Part shown: piece by piece, positions 7,378-15,237 of the stretch | How positions within the stretch are numbered: position 1 is the stretch's first letter | How the letters are laid out: the number at the start of each line of letters is the position of its first letter | IMG/VR virus record: IMGVR_UViG_3300027418_000009 | Location: 1 to 64,000 of that record | Strand: one strand, 5' to 3' | Source of the DNA: a virus | DNA length: 64,000 nucleotides | The notes under the pieces: generated by a model | Told to the model about the DNA's origin: nothing | The model's input: only the letters and a program-made list of their open reading frames with translations | Database searches by the model: none | Program-made: the position numbers and the translations under genes

Positions 7378-10101
7378 TTGGAGATTAGAAGATTATTACG
7401 CATACTGTTAGTGCTATCTCTAGCCTTATTCCCACTCATTGTAGGCATTGACAAGGCTCATGCAGCAGAAGGCTTGACTGCCCAGGTTTACAATGTCCTG
7501 GGACAGAACAATGCCCCTTATATACCCCAGGGAGCCTCTCCAGTAGTAACTACAAATGTACCTAACATTGACTTTCAATGGGGTGGTGGTAGCGTCCTTG
7601 GAGGCCCATCAGAGGATGTTATAGTAAGGTTTACGGGGTCAATTAGAAGCGATTCTACTCAAGACATATCATTTTTAGCAACAGCAGACGATGGTACAAG
7701 GCTATATATTGATGGAGTCTTAGTGGCAGATGACTGGAGAGACAAGGGTGGGGGAGGAACTACAACTGCCCCAATAGCCTTTACAGCAGGAGTACCTAAA
7801 ACCATAGAATTAATGTACTATGAAAATGGTGGTGGAGCAAACGTATTTTTAAACTGGGATCAATCTGGATCAATGCAGATCATCCCATCATCAGCCTTTA
7901 CTTCACAAGCAGCACCAGTAGTTAAAACAATAGGGCCACCAAGGAACCTCACTGTCGTTGATGGTGCAACTACAACGGTTTTAGATTGGGATGCTCCAGA
8001 TACTGGTAACACTCAACCAGAAAGATATGCAATAAGTTTTAATTGTTCTGGGTGTAACGGATGGGGAATTGCAACTGGAAATGTTGGCGGACCTAATTCA
8101 CTTAATACAACAATAACAATTGATCACTCATTGCTTGAGTCACTAAGACCAAGCGGGACCGTATGGTCATTTCATATTAGATCAGACAATGATACATTAG
8201 CGCTATACTCTCAAAACTCAAATGTTGTTACATTAAAAATTGGAAAGACTGCTGAAGAGATTGCAGCAGAGCAAGCAGCAGCACAGGCTGCCATTGATGC
8301 AGAGAACGCAAGACTCGCTGCAATTGCTGCAGAAGAAGCAAGGTTAGCAGAAATAGCAAGACTAGCAGAAGTGGCAAGGCTTGCAGAGATTGCTAGACTA
8401 GCAGAGGTTGCTAGGTTAGCAGAGGTTGCTAGGCTTGAAGCAGAAGCAGCAGCGTTGTTAGCAGCACAGCAAGAAGAGGCAAGAATTGCAGCAGCAACTG
8501 CTGAGGTTGCAAGATTAGCAGAGGTTGCAAGATTGGCTGAGGTTGCAAGACTCGCAGAGGTATCACGACTTGCTGAAATCGCAAGACTCGCAGAGGTAGC
8601 AAGATTGGCAGAGGTTGCAAGATTGGCAGAGGTAGCACGACTTGCTGAAATCGCAAGACTGGCTGAAGCAGAAAGACTTGAAGCAGAAAGAATTGCAGCA
8701 GCAACTGCTGAGGTCGCTAGACTTGCTGAAGTAGCACGACTTGCAGAAGTTGCTAGGTTAGCAGAAGTAGCAAGACTTACAGAGATTGCTAGGTTGGCGG
8801 AAGTTGCTAGGATTGCAGAAGTAGCACGACTTGCAGAAGTTGCTAGGTTAGCAGAAGTTGCAAGACAAGCAGAAGCAGAAAGAATTGAAGCAGCAAGAAT
8901 CGCAGCGCAGGTTGAGGCTGCTCGTGTAGCAGCAGAAGTAGAGGCTGCTCGTATAGCCTCTGAGGTTGAGGCAGCAAGAATTAAAGCAGAAGCAGAAGCA
9001 AAAGCAGAGGCTGAAAGAATTAAAGCAGAAGAAGCAGCAAGAGAAGCAGCAAGAATTAAAGCAGAAGCAGAAGCAAAGGCAGAGGCTGAGAGAATTGCAG
9101 CAGAGATTGAAGCAGCAAGAATTAAAGCAGAGATAGAGGCCAAGCAAGAAGCAGATCGTATTGCAGCAGAGGCTGCAGCAAAGAAAGCAGAAGAAGAAAG
9201 AATTGCTGCAGAAATAGCCAAGGCTAAAGCAGAGGCAGAAGCAAAGGCTGCAGAGGAGGCAAGGTTGAAGGCAGAGGCTGAGGCAAAAGCCAAGGCAGAA
9301 GAAGATGCACGACTTGCAGCAATAAAGAAAGCAGAAGAAGAAGCCAGAGCCAAAGCAGAAGCAGACAGGCAGGCACAAATTGCTAAAGATAAAGCAGCAG
9401 AAGAAGCAAGAATATTAGCAGAGCAAAAGGCTAAAGAAGCGGAGGCTGCAAGAATAAAAGCAGAGGAAGATAGAAAGATTGCTGAGCAAAAGGCTTTGAC
9501 TGACGGAAAGATTACAGCAGAAGATACTAAAAAGGTTTTAGATAACATTAACTCTGATGGTAAAGTAACTCAGGCAGAAGTTAAGAGTATTGTAGAAGCA
9601 ATTAAACAATCAGATGCTCCATTAACTGTTGAGCAAAAAGATTTAATTGCAACAGTAGTCATTGCAGCAGCAGTTTCATCTGGAGAAAATGTTACGGCAA
9701 CACAAATTCAAGATGCTGGTATTGAATATAAAGATCTTCCAAAAGAAACTCCTGTTGAAGTTAGAACATCTGAAAGCGGAGAACCACTTGTAATTACAGC
9801 AGAAGTTGCTGCAAATGTAGAATTGGTTACAGATGCTGGAGCATTGTTAGAAGCAGCATTTACTGATCCAGGAGCAGCACTTGCTGCCATTGGAAGTATT
9901 GGTGCAGATATGACTGAAGGAGAAAGAGAAGAGGCAACAGATATGGTTGTTGCAACAGTTGTCGCAGCAGGAGCAGCAATGAACGCTGTCGGTGCTGCAG
10001 CAGGATCCACTGGAGGATCATCATCAGGAAGTAGTTCTGGTGGAGGATCAGGTGGAGGAGGAGCCTCTGGCAATTCCAAGGGAGTAAGGAGAAGACCATG
10101 A
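7378..10101 (+). CDS. PA14-FnIII-coiled-coil exported protein, 907 aa
   Basis: TTG start at 7378; a G-run lies only 2 nt upstream, so the exact start is unsure. Residues 1-30 are a signal peptide ending AHA-AE. About 32-175 is a PA14 domain (ATADDGTRLYIDGVLVADDW), a carbohydrate-binding fold. About 184-290 is FnIII-like. About 295-690 is a long Ala/Glu/Arg coiled coil with ARLAEV repeats, then AARIKAEAEAK repeats. About 710-880 is a conserved globular end (EYKDLPKETPVEVRTSE, later SIGADMTEGE), then a Gly/Ser stretch and RRRP. A host-glycan-binding fibre or envelope protein is inferred. Confidence 0.75.
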   Translation: MEIRRLLRILLVLSLALFPLIVGIDKAHAAEGLTAQVYNVLGQNNAPYIPQGASPVVTTNVPNIDFQWGGGSVLGGPSEDVIVRFTGSIRSDSTQDISFLATADDGTRLYIDGVLVADDWRDKGGGGTTTAPIAFTAGVPKTIELMYYENGGGANVFLNWDQSGSMQIIPSSAFTSQAAPVVKTIGPPRNLTVVDGATTTVLDWDAPDTGNTQPERYAISFNCSGCNGWGIATGNVGGPNSLNTTITIDHSLLESLRPSGTVWSFHIRSDNDTLALYSQNSNVVTLKIGKTAEEIAAEQAAAQAAIDAENARLAAIAAEEARLAEIARLAEVARLAEIARLAEVARLAEVARLEAEAAALLAAQQEEARIAAATAEVARLAEVARLAEVARLAEVSRLAEIARLAEVARLAEVARLAEVARLAEIARLAEAERLEAERIAAATAEVARLAEVARLAEVARLAEVARLTEIARLAEVARIAEVARLAEVARLAEVARQAEAERIEAARIAAQVEAARVAAEVEAARIASEVEAARIKAEAEAKAEAERIKAEEAAREAARIKAEAEAKAEAERIAAEIEAARIKAEIEAKQEADRIAAEAAAKKAEEERIAAEIAKAKAEAEAKAAEEARLKAEAEAKAKAEEDARLAAIKKAEEEARAKAEADRQAQIAKDKAAEEARILAEQKAKEAEAARIKAEEDRKIAEQKALTDGKITAEDTKKVLDNINSDGKVTQAEVKSIVEAIKQSDAPLTVEQKDLIATVVIAAAVSSGENVTATQIQDAGIEYKDLPKETPVEVRTSESGEPLVITAEVAANVELVTDAGALLEAAFTDPGAALAAIGSIGADMTEGEREEATDMVVATVVAAGAAMNAVGAAAGSTGGSSSGSSSGGGSGGGGASGNSKGVRRRP
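8335..8880 (+). repeat. coding tandem repeat (ARLAEV/ARLAEI hexapeptide)
   Basis: Dozens of near-identical 18-bp units encode A-R-L-A-E-(V/I), broken twice by an AERIAAAT-type spacer. Codons vary between units, so the protein repeat is kept while the DNA drifts. Copy number is likely to vary between strains. Confidence 0.85.
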
Positions 10102-10271
10102 TGAAAGTAATAAAAGATATGATAGATCAATTGTGGACACTTTTGGGTATGTTTATTGCCTGGGTAGTCCTTGATGGCTCTGCAAAGACGATAGTGGGTT
10201 ATGCAATTATAGGAACACTAATTGCATGGGCAATTACCTATCCGATTAGAAATAGAGATGATGACGAATGA
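10098..10271 (+). CDS. small membrane protein, holin-like, 57 aa
   Basis: Overlaps the previous stop (ATGATGA). Two hydrophobic segments (about 13-26 and 32-49) are joined by a short GSAK turn, with an acidic RNRDDDE tail. First of three consecutive small membrane proteins; this form is common among phage holin-like genes. Confidence 0.65.
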   Translation: MMKVIKDMIDQLWTLLGMFIAWVVLDGSAKTIVGYAIIGTLIAWAITYPIRNRDDDE

Positions 10272-10480
10272 AAGATAAATTAATGTGGGTAATTACCCTT
10301 GGAATATTAGGCTTCATAGGCCTTGTAGTTATTGGAGAATACTCTTCAATGTTAATGCAACAGGCAACATCAGGAGAAAAGTTTTCAACTAACTCAGATG
10401 CAATCGCCTTAGTACAAAATGCACTGGTAGGACTAATAGGAATTATTGGTGGCTACTTTGCAGGAAAAGGAGAAAAATAA
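10268..10480 (+). CDS. holin-like membrane protein, 70 aa
   Basis: Overlaps the previous stop (ATGA). Two membrane segments (about 6-24 and 48-65) with a polar loop and a short Lys-rich end. A class II holin topology is plausible, in a cluster of three such genes; which one sets lysis timing cannot be told. Confidence 0.65.
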   Translation: MKDKLMWVITLGILGFIGLVVIGEYSSMLMQQATSGEKFSTNSDAIALVQNALVGLIGIIGGYFAGKGEK

Positions 10481-10764
10481 TGGCAACTAAAAAAATAGTA
10501 GAAACCCCAAAGCAAGAGCACCCACAGAAAGCAATAACAAATATTCTAATGAGAATTCTTGCGGTATTCGCAGCATCAGGACTATCAGTCTTGGGAGCAG
10601 GAGCCGTAGTAGGAATTGAAACTGTACAGGCAGTCATGCTTGCAGGACTCTTAGGGGTAGCCACAGTTATTGAAAGACTGGCAAGGGCTTTTTTGGACGA
10701 TGGAAGGCTATCATTAACAGAAATAAATGATGCCTTTAAAACGGTAGATAAAAAGGCTAATTAG
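10480..10764 (+). CDS. holin-like membrane protein, 94 aa
   Basis: Starts at the last base of the previous stop codon. A polar N-terminus is followed by two hydrophobic segments (about 22-45 and 48-64) and an acidic soluble tail. Third member of the small membrane cluster, about 2 kb ahead of the CHAP endolysin. Confidence 0.65.
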   Translation: MATKKIVETPKQEHPQKAITNILMRILAVFAASGLSVLGAGAVVGIETVQAVMLAGLLGVATVIERLARAFLDDGRLSLTEINDAFKTVDKKAN

Positions 10765-10780
10765 TCATTATCACCCCTAG

Positions 10781-10809
10781 TTGACAGCCCCTCTAGGCAA
10801 TGGTATACT
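10781..10809 (+). promoter_or_regulatory. sigma-70 promoter fused to an inverted repeat
   Basis: TTGACA (10781-10786), a 17-nt spacer and TATACT (10804-10809) form a near-perfect promoter. AGCCCCTC at 10785-10792 pairs with GAGGGGCT at 10826-10833, so the -35 sits in the left arm of a stem that may also terminate upstream transcription; the right arm carries the ribosome-binding GGAGGGG of the next gene. Confidence 0.8.
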
Positions 10810-10838
10810 TAATTATACCTATCTGGAGGGGCTTTCGC

Positions 10839-11363
10839 ATGACCGTTATTGCTGTTTTAAAACATGAAGACAAAATTTATATGGCTGGAGATCGTGGAGC
10901 ATCAGATGATGGTACCATTCTAGCACTTGAAGCACCAAAAGTTTGGAAGACTGGTCCCTATTTAATTGGCTATGCAGGATCAATGGACGGAGAAAGAATT
11001 CGTCACAACTTTAAACCAACTGCTCCCACTCTCAAAGATACAGATAGATTTATGCATACAAAGTTTATTAAAGAACTTCGTGAATTTTACAATGAGTTCT
11101 GGGTTGACACATCTAAAGAAGGAGACCTTGGATTAATTATCTGTGTCCGTGGACAAATCTATGAACACAGTTCTGGAGATATGTCTTTATCTAAGTACAT
11201 GCTTCCATATCTGGCTATGGGATCTGGATCAGAGTATGCATATGGGGTTTTATATGCAACAGATAAGCAGAAAAATGCAAGGAATAGAGTGACGCAAGCA
11301 GTAAATGCTGCTATTAAATTTAACCCATCATGCATGGGTCCAGTTGACGTTGTCAGTCTTTAG
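10839..11363 (+). CDS. HslV/proteasome-like Ntn-hydrolase peptidase, 174 aa
   Basis: The start at 10839 is chosen because GGAGGGG precedes it and an earlier in-frame ATG at 10800 lies inside the promoter. After Met removal the chain begins with Thr. Counted from that Thr, the catalytic residues fall exactly where HslV and proteasome beta subunits have them: Thr1, Asp17 (AGD) and Lys33 (PKV), with a GYAGSMDG segment like HslV's GFAGGTAD. An ATP-dependent protease subunit or assembly protease is inferred; no partner ATPase is seen here. Confidence 0.8.
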   Translation: MTVIAVLKHEDKIYMAGDRGASDDGTILALEAPKVWKTGPYLIGYAGSMDGERIRHNFKPTAPTLKDTDRFMHTKFIKELREFYNEFWVDTSKEGDLGLIICVRGQIYEHSSGDMSLSKYMLPYLAMGSGSEYAYGVLYATDKQKNARNRVTQAVNAAIKFNPSCMGPVDVVSL

Positions 11364-11378
11364 GAGTATACTTTTAAT

Positions 11379-11582
11379 ATGAATCATTCACACGACGATC
11401 TGTCGCCTGAAGAGCAAGAGTTTGGTATCTGGCTTGAAAACGGTATAGAAAGAGGCTGGGTTACACCTCCTTATTGCAATACACATGATGGTGGATACGA
11501 ATATATGGGTGAAGAAGAGTTAGAAGAGTGGGACGCAGGTGGCGACCCATGTCAGCATGTCATCAGATTGATGATATCGTAA
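11379..11582 (+). CDS. hypothetical acidic protein, 67 aa
   Basis: An acidic, His/Cys-containing protein with LSPEEQEFGIWLENGIERGWV, PYCNTHDGG and GGDPCQHVIRL. The pattern recalls small conserved proteins of actinobacterial phages of unknown function. The two Cys and several His residues may bind metal. Confidence 0.65.
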   Translation: MNHSHDDLSPEEQEFGIWLENGIERGWVTPPYCNTHDGGYEYMGEEELEEWDAGGDPCQHVIRLMIS

Positions 11583-11599
11583 AAATGAAAAGGAATAAA

Positions 11600-12376
11600 A
11601 TGAAGAAAATCGTAGCACTAGTAGCAGTATTATTTTCAGTTGTAGTACCAGTTCAATCACAAGCAGCAGACGCAAAGTCTCTTGTTATTATTGATTCTTA
11701 TTTTGATTCAAGAGTTACAACATCAGCAATTACTTCATTAGGAACTGTGTGTAATACAGTAAAGCCAGTTAAAAATGCTACACCTTCATCTCCATACAAT
11801 CATGGAAATGCTATGTATGCTGTGGCAAAGTTGCAAAATCCATCACTTAACATTATTCCAATCTGTGCATCAAATGCCCAGTCTGATGTTTTCCCAAGCC
11901 AGTTGATCTCATCACTAACATGGGTAAAGAATAATAAGTCTAAGGTAAGCGCTGTCTCTATCTCTTTGACTTTTAATAAAACACAAACAGAGTGTCTACC
12001 ATTTGGACCTTCTAAAAATGTAAGCATTATCAAAGCAGACGATAAGGCTATTCGTGACCTTGTAAATGAATTATCAACATCTGGAATTCCAGTATTTGCA
12101 TCAGCAGGTAACGACACAAATAAATCTGTAAGTTACCCAGGATGTATTGCTAATACAATGGCAGTTGCTCACGCTGATGAAACAGGAAAGCCATTGGCTC
12201 GTGCAGATGTCAACACTGACTATTTTGTAAAGTTATCTGATGACGGGTCTAAGTGGTCTTATTCTACACCTCTGACTGGCCTTGTTTCACAGTCTTCTTC
12301 ATCTGCAACAGCAGCACTTGCTGCTATGTGGGTTACCAATCCAATCGCACCAGGAATTGTTAAGCCAAAGATTTAA
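11600..12376 (+). CDS. exported subtilisin-like serine protease, 258 aa
   Basis: ATG 11600 has AAAGG at good spacing; another ATG at 11585 does not. Residues 1-23 are a signal peptide ending SQAA. The S8 family order is visible: Asp32 (VIIDSYFD), His68 (NHGNAMYAV), oxyanion Asn171 (FASAGND) and the nucleophile region SQSSSSATAALAAM with Ser234 best placed. The protein is shorter than bacterial subtilases and lacks a clear propeptide; the usual GTS before the nucleophile is replaced by SSS. A role in host-surface or virion protein cleavage is inferred. Confidence 0.75.
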   Translation: MKKIVALVAVLFSVVVPVQSQAADAKSLVIIDSYFDSRVTTSAITSLGTVCNTVKPVKNATPSSPYNHGNAMYAVAKLQNPSLNIIPICASNAQSDVFPSQLISSLTWVKNNKSKVSAVSISLTFNKTQTECLPFGPSKNVSIIKADDKAIRDLVNELSTSGIPVFASAGNDTNKSVSYPGCIANTMAVAHADETGKPLARADVNTDYFVKLSDDGSKWSYSTPLTGLVSQSSSSATAALAAMWVTNPIAPGIVKPKI

Positions 12377-12383
12377 AAGGTTT

Positions 12384-12456
12384 TGGGCTGTAACTCAGTT
12401 GGTAGAGTGGCGAACTGTTAATTCGCAAGTCGTAGGATCGAGGCCTACCAGCCCAG
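12384..12456 (+). tRNA. tRNA-Asn (GTT)
   Basis: Cloverleaf by eye: 7-bp acceptor (TGGGCTG with CAGCCCA), D-arm ACTC/GAGT, anticodon stem GCGAA/TTCGC around CTGTTAA, T-arm GTAGG/CCTAC. No encoded CCA. Confidence 0.93.
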
Positions 12457-12460
12457 CAAA

Positions 12461-12534
12461 GGTCACGTAGTTCAGTTGGTTAGAACGCCACCCTGTCACG
12501 GTGGAGGTCGACGGTTCGAGTCCGTTCGTGATCG
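12461..12534 (+). tRNA. tRNA-Asp (GTC)
   Basis: Acceptor GGTCACG with CGTGATC (one G-U), anticodon stem CCACC/GGTGG around CTGTCAC, T-loop TTCGAGT. Lies 4 nt after tRNA-Asn, so both are likely processed from one transcript. No encoded CCA. Confidence 0.93.
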
Positions 12535-12558
12535 CAAATAAAGTGATATGATTGATAT

Positions 12559-12642
12559 GCTCTGCACGGGACCTTAGTGATGGATTAGTTACCCATTGGA
12601 TAGAGACCGTGGCGCAAGTCAGGTGAATTGCCTGTGCAGAGC
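12559..12642 (+). ncRNA. candidate structured RNA with perfectly paired ends
   Basis: GCTCTGCAC at 12559-12567 pairs with GTGCAGAGC at 12634-12642, closing an 84-nt element, with GG/CC extending the stem past one bulge. An extended -10 (TGATATGAT, TATGAT at 12547-12552) places the start of transcription at or near the first stem base. No T-loop or anticodon arm is seen, so it is not a tRNA, and no terminator T-run follows. It lies between the tRNA pair and the HNH gene. No known riboswitch or ncRNA class was recognised. Confidence 0.5.
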
Positions 12643-12657
12643 CTCAACATTTAGCGG

Positions 12658-12663
12658 TATAAT
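12658..12663 (+). promoter_or_regulatory. -10 box for leaderless HNH transcript
   Basis: TATAAT ends 7 nt before the HNH ATG, so transcription should begin at or next to the start codon. Confidence 0.55.
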
Positions 12664-12670
12664 AATATTA

Positions 12671-12943
12671 ATGACTGACAAAGAGTTAGTATTATATAAC
12701 AAACAACAGTTTAAAAAAAGACTGTTAGATATTAAAGAGGCGTCTGGGTGTGTTGATTGTGGTCTTAAAAATCACATTGTCTTAGACTTTGATCACCTTC
12801 ATGATAAAAAATATAACATTTCAAGAATGATTCATGACGGATTTTCTTGGGCAGCAATTAAAAAAGAGATTGCAAAATGTGAAGTAGTTTGTGCTAACTG
12901 TCATAGGATTAGAACTCATGACAGATTGACAGGTCAGGCTTAG
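12671..12943 (+). CDS. HNH endonuclease, 90 aa
   Basis: A zinc-binding HNH module fills the protein: CVDC, then VLDFDHLHDKKYNIS with the catalytic His, then CANCHRIRTHDR. HNH enzymes cut DNA with one metal ion; free-standing phage versions are often homing endonucleases. Its position beside tRNA genes and a structured RNA fits a mobile gene. Start chosen from the adjacent -10 box; no ribosome-binding site is present, consistent with leaderless translation. Confidence 0.85.
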   Translation: MTDKELVLYNKQQFKKRLLDIKEASGCVDCGLKNHIVLDFDHLHDKKYNISRMIHDGFSWAAIKKEIAKCEVVCANCHRIRTHDRLTGQA

Positions 12944-12955
12944 TTCTGATATAAT
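12926..12955 (+). promoter_or_regulatory. sigma-70 promoter for endolysin operon
   Basis: TTGACA (12926-12931), an 18-nt spacer and extended -10 TGATATAAT (TATAAT 12950-12955). A leader of about 30 nt carries AAGGAG before the endolysin ATG. The -35 overlaps the end of the HNH gene. Confidence 0.8.
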
Positions 12956-12992
12956 AGAGTGTAGTCTGTTTACTAGATAAAGGAGTTTTACC

Positions 12993-13631
12993 ATGGCAAT
13001 TAAAGGATCAGTAGAAGCAATCATTGAGGTTGCAAAGAAGGAAGTGGGCACAATTGAAGGCCCTAAAGATAACGAAACAAAGTACGGTGCATGGATTAAG
13101 GTTAACTTCCAGCCATGGTGCCAATCATTTGTTTCTTGGGCAGCATTTACTGCGGGAGTAAAATCATTCCCTAAGTCTGCATCAACAGTCGCAGCAGCAG
13201 ATTGGTTTAAGAAAGCAGAGCGTTGGTCAGATGCTCGTAATGATGATCCACAAGCAGGAGACTGGATCTATTTTGATTTCCCAGAAGATGGTGTAAATCG
13301 TATTTCACATGTGGGTATTTGCATTAAGAACAACGGTGATGGAACAATTCAAGTTATTGAAGGCAATACTTCAGGAACTGCAAAGGGAGACCAGCGTAAC
13401 GGAGGAATGTGCGTTGAAAAGACTCGTGGTTATGTAAAGAACAACAAGAAGAAGTTGGTCAATGCTGTAGTTGGTTGGGGTCGTCCAGTTTATTCTGGAG
13501 AAGAAAATGCTCCACTACTAAACAAGTTATCAGAAACTCCTGTAGTAGCACCTAAAAAGGCTGCACCAAAAGAGATTAAGCCAGTAGCAAAGAAGTCATC
13601 TGGTGGCGGTAAGTCACAGGTAGCACTGTAA
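12993..13631 (+). CDS. CHAP-domain endolysin
   Basis: The 212-aa protein is a single CHAP (NlpC/P60-like amidase or endopeptidase) domain: Cys43 in PWCQSFVSW, His106 in ISHVGIC and an acidic/Asn residue near 123-125. The C-terminal 45 residues are Ala/Lys/Pro-rich and end in a Gly/Ser linker, perhaps a simple wall-binding tail. It would cut peptidoglycan peptides after holin action. Strong AAGGAG site and its own promoter; a second muralytic gene lies at 57047. Confidence 0.88.
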   Translation: MAIKGSVEAIIEVAKKEVGTIEGPKDNETKYGAWIKVNFQPWCQSFVSWAAFTAGVKSFPKSASTVAAADWFKKAERWSDARNDDPQAGDWIYFDFPEDGVNRISHVGICIKNNGDGTIQVIEGNTSGTAKGDQRNGGMCVEKTRGYVKNNKKKLVNAVVGWGRPVYSGEENAPLLNKLSETPVVAPKKAAPKEIKPVAKKSSGGGKSQVAL

Positions 13632-13633
13632 TA

Positions 13634-14374
13634 ATGTCTAAAGATATTTATTTTATTGCAAAAGATCAGTTTGGTTTTGACACACAGTTAAGGCCTTATC
13701 CTGCTTCTTCTGGTGTTCCTAAGTGGTTCAAAGATGAACTGCCTTATGAAGTCAGTGATGAAAATAAAAAAGGTGGAACATTAATTGTAAAAGATGGCGC
13801 TTCGAATGCCAGTTTTAAAAAGTGCACACCTATGTTAGATGCAATTACTTCTGGATATATTGTTCCATTATTTACAGATGTACAGGTAAGAATTGAGTCT
13901 GATGGATTTCAAAGGATAACTTGGAGAACTGTTCAAAATCCTTTTGAGGGGCATGGAGATGTCTTTCAAAAACATGGAGACAGTGCAGCAAGAGTGAAAC
14001 CTCCAACTGGATATGGCAAGGTATTTAAGTATATGAACACTTGGATACCTAAGACTCCACCAGGATACTCTACAATGATAAGTCATCCTGCTGGGTATGA
14101 AGATGGTCCATTTAGAGCAATACCAGCAATAATTGATACTGATAGTTCTGTATTAGAGGTAGTTTTTCCTGTATGGCTTCAAGAAGGGTTTGAGGGCATT
14201 GTTCTAAAGGGAACTCCTATGATTCAGTTAACACCTTTTAAAAGAGATACATGGCAGTCTCACTTCCTTAGTTATGAGGGAGATGAACACAAAAAACTTC
14301 AAGAAAGAAATTTTAACTCAACAATTTTTAATAACTATATTAAGAATCACTGGACAAAGAAGGTATATAGATAA
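13634..14374 (+). CDS. DUF6065-like phage protein, 246 aa
   Basis: A predicted beta-rich protein. FKKCTPMLDAITSGYIVPLFTDVQV and PASSGVPKWFKDELP match the pattern of phage proteins in which a KKC-P-LDA-SGY-IPL core is conserved, which I associate with DUF6065. TP-GYSTMISHPAGY adds a second motif. Function unknown; it starts 3 nt after the endolysin stop. Confidence 0.6.
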   Translation: MSKDIYFIAKDQFGFDTQLRPYPASSGVPKWFKDELPYEVSDENKKGGTLIVKDGASNASFKKCTPMLDAITSGYIVPLFTDVQVRIESDGFQRITWRTVQNPFEGHGDVFQKHGDSAARVKPPTGYGKVFKYMNTWIPKTPPGYSTMISHPAGYEDGPFRAIPAIIDTDSSVLEVVFPVWLQEGFEGIVLKGTPMIQLTPFKRDTWQSHFLSYEGDEHKKLQERNFNSTIFNNYIKNHWTKKVYR

Positions 14375-14781
14375 TGTATGAATACTATGTAAGAAAAGTA
14401 GAGAATGTCGTAGATGGAGATACCATTGATGTTCTTATTGATTTAGGGTTTGATATCCTATTTGCATCTCGTGTTAGACTGGCTGGTATTGATACCCCTG
14501 AGTCCCGTACTAAGGACCTTGCTGAGAAGGCCCTAGGTCTAGAAGCCAAGGAGTATCTAAAGAAGGCTCTAAAGGACGCTAAGTCTGTTGTAATTAAGAC
14601 TGAGAAGATGGATTCATCTGAAAAGTATGGTCGCATTTTAGGCTGGGTATATGTAGATGGAAACACCGTATCACTTAATGATATGATGATTAATGATGGA
14701 TATGCTTGGGGTTATCTTGGAGATACCAAAGTAAAAGATTTTGGTGCACTTGCAAAGGCAAGGAAGAAAAGCGGTAAGTAA
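14374..14781 (+). CDS. staphylococcal-nuclease-like (SNase) protein
   Basis: A complete 135-aa SNase fold: VVDGDTIDV, RVRLAGIDTPESRTKD and EKYGRILGWV carry the Arg, Glu and Arg active-site residues and the metal-binding Asp. No signal peptide, so it acts inside the cell, perhaps degrading host DNA or RNA. It shares one base with the previous stop. Confidence 0.88.
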   Translation: MYEYYVRKVENVVDGDTIDVLIDLGFDILFASRVRLAGIDTPESRTKDLAEKALGLEAKEYLKKALKDAKSVVIKTEKMDSSEKYGRILGWVYVDGNTVSLNDMMINDGYAWGYLGDTKVKDFGALAKARKKSGK

Positions 14782-14966
14782 TGCCAGCGTATGATTATGT
14801 TTGTTCAGACTGTAATTTAGAATATACAAAAGTTAGAGGAATGTCAGAAGATGATCCAGGTTATTCCTGTGAGAGTTGCAATGTTCCTCTAACTCGTGTA
14901 TACTCATCTATAGGAGTTACTTTTAACGGTAGCGGATTCTATAAAACAGACAATCGAAAGGTATAA
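14781..14966 (+). CDS. FmdB-type zinc ribbon protein, 61 aa
   Basis: MPAYDYVCSDCNLEYTKVRGM followed by CESC and GVTFNGSGFYKTD is typical of the FmdB family of putative regulators. Two CxxC knuckles would bind one zinc. Starts on the last base of the previous stop. Confidence 0.8.
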   Translation: MPAYDYVCSDCNLEYTKVRGMSEDDPGYSCESCNVPLTRVYSSIGVTFNGSGFYKTDNRKV

Positions 14967-14967
14967 T

Positions 14968-15237
14968 ATGAGTGTGATAACAGATAAGATTTTTAACCGT
15001 GAAGTTGATGAGGTTAAGGAATGGACTCTCGGTCCTAAAGATAGATGTGACAGTTGTAATGCTGAAGCCCTTGTAAAAGTAACTGGAATCTCTGGGGACT
15101 TAATGTTCTGTGGACACCACTACAACAGGATTATGGCAATTCCTGATGGGTACAATAGTATGATGTCCTTTATGATAAGCATTGTAGATGAACGAGAAAA
15201 ACTAATAGAGAATAGAGCAAAGGGAGAATCCTACTAA
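14968..15237 (+). CDS. DUF7455-like protein, 89 aa
   Basis: RCDSCNAEALVKVTGISGDLMFCGHHYNR matches the small CD-C-A-A-V-GDL-FCGHH pattern of a family common in actinobacteria and their phages. A C-x2-C and C-x-H-H zinc site is likely. The C-terminal part is helical. Function unknown. Confidence 0.75.
   Translation: MSVITDKIFNREVDEVKEWTLGPKDRCDSCNAEALVKVTGISGDLMFCGHHYNRIMAIPDGYNSMMSFMISIVDEREKLIENRAKGESY

Noticed and set aside
8211-9548. Long antisense frame opposite the ARLAEV repeats
   Set aside because: It exists because repeated Ala/Glu/Arg codons avoid stops on the other strand; composition is low-complexity Ser/Ala with no start signal.
10800-10838. Upstream ATG of the HslV-like gene as start
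   Set aside because: It lies between the spacer and -10 box, so it would not be transcribed; the next ATG has GGAGGGG and puts Thr at position 1.
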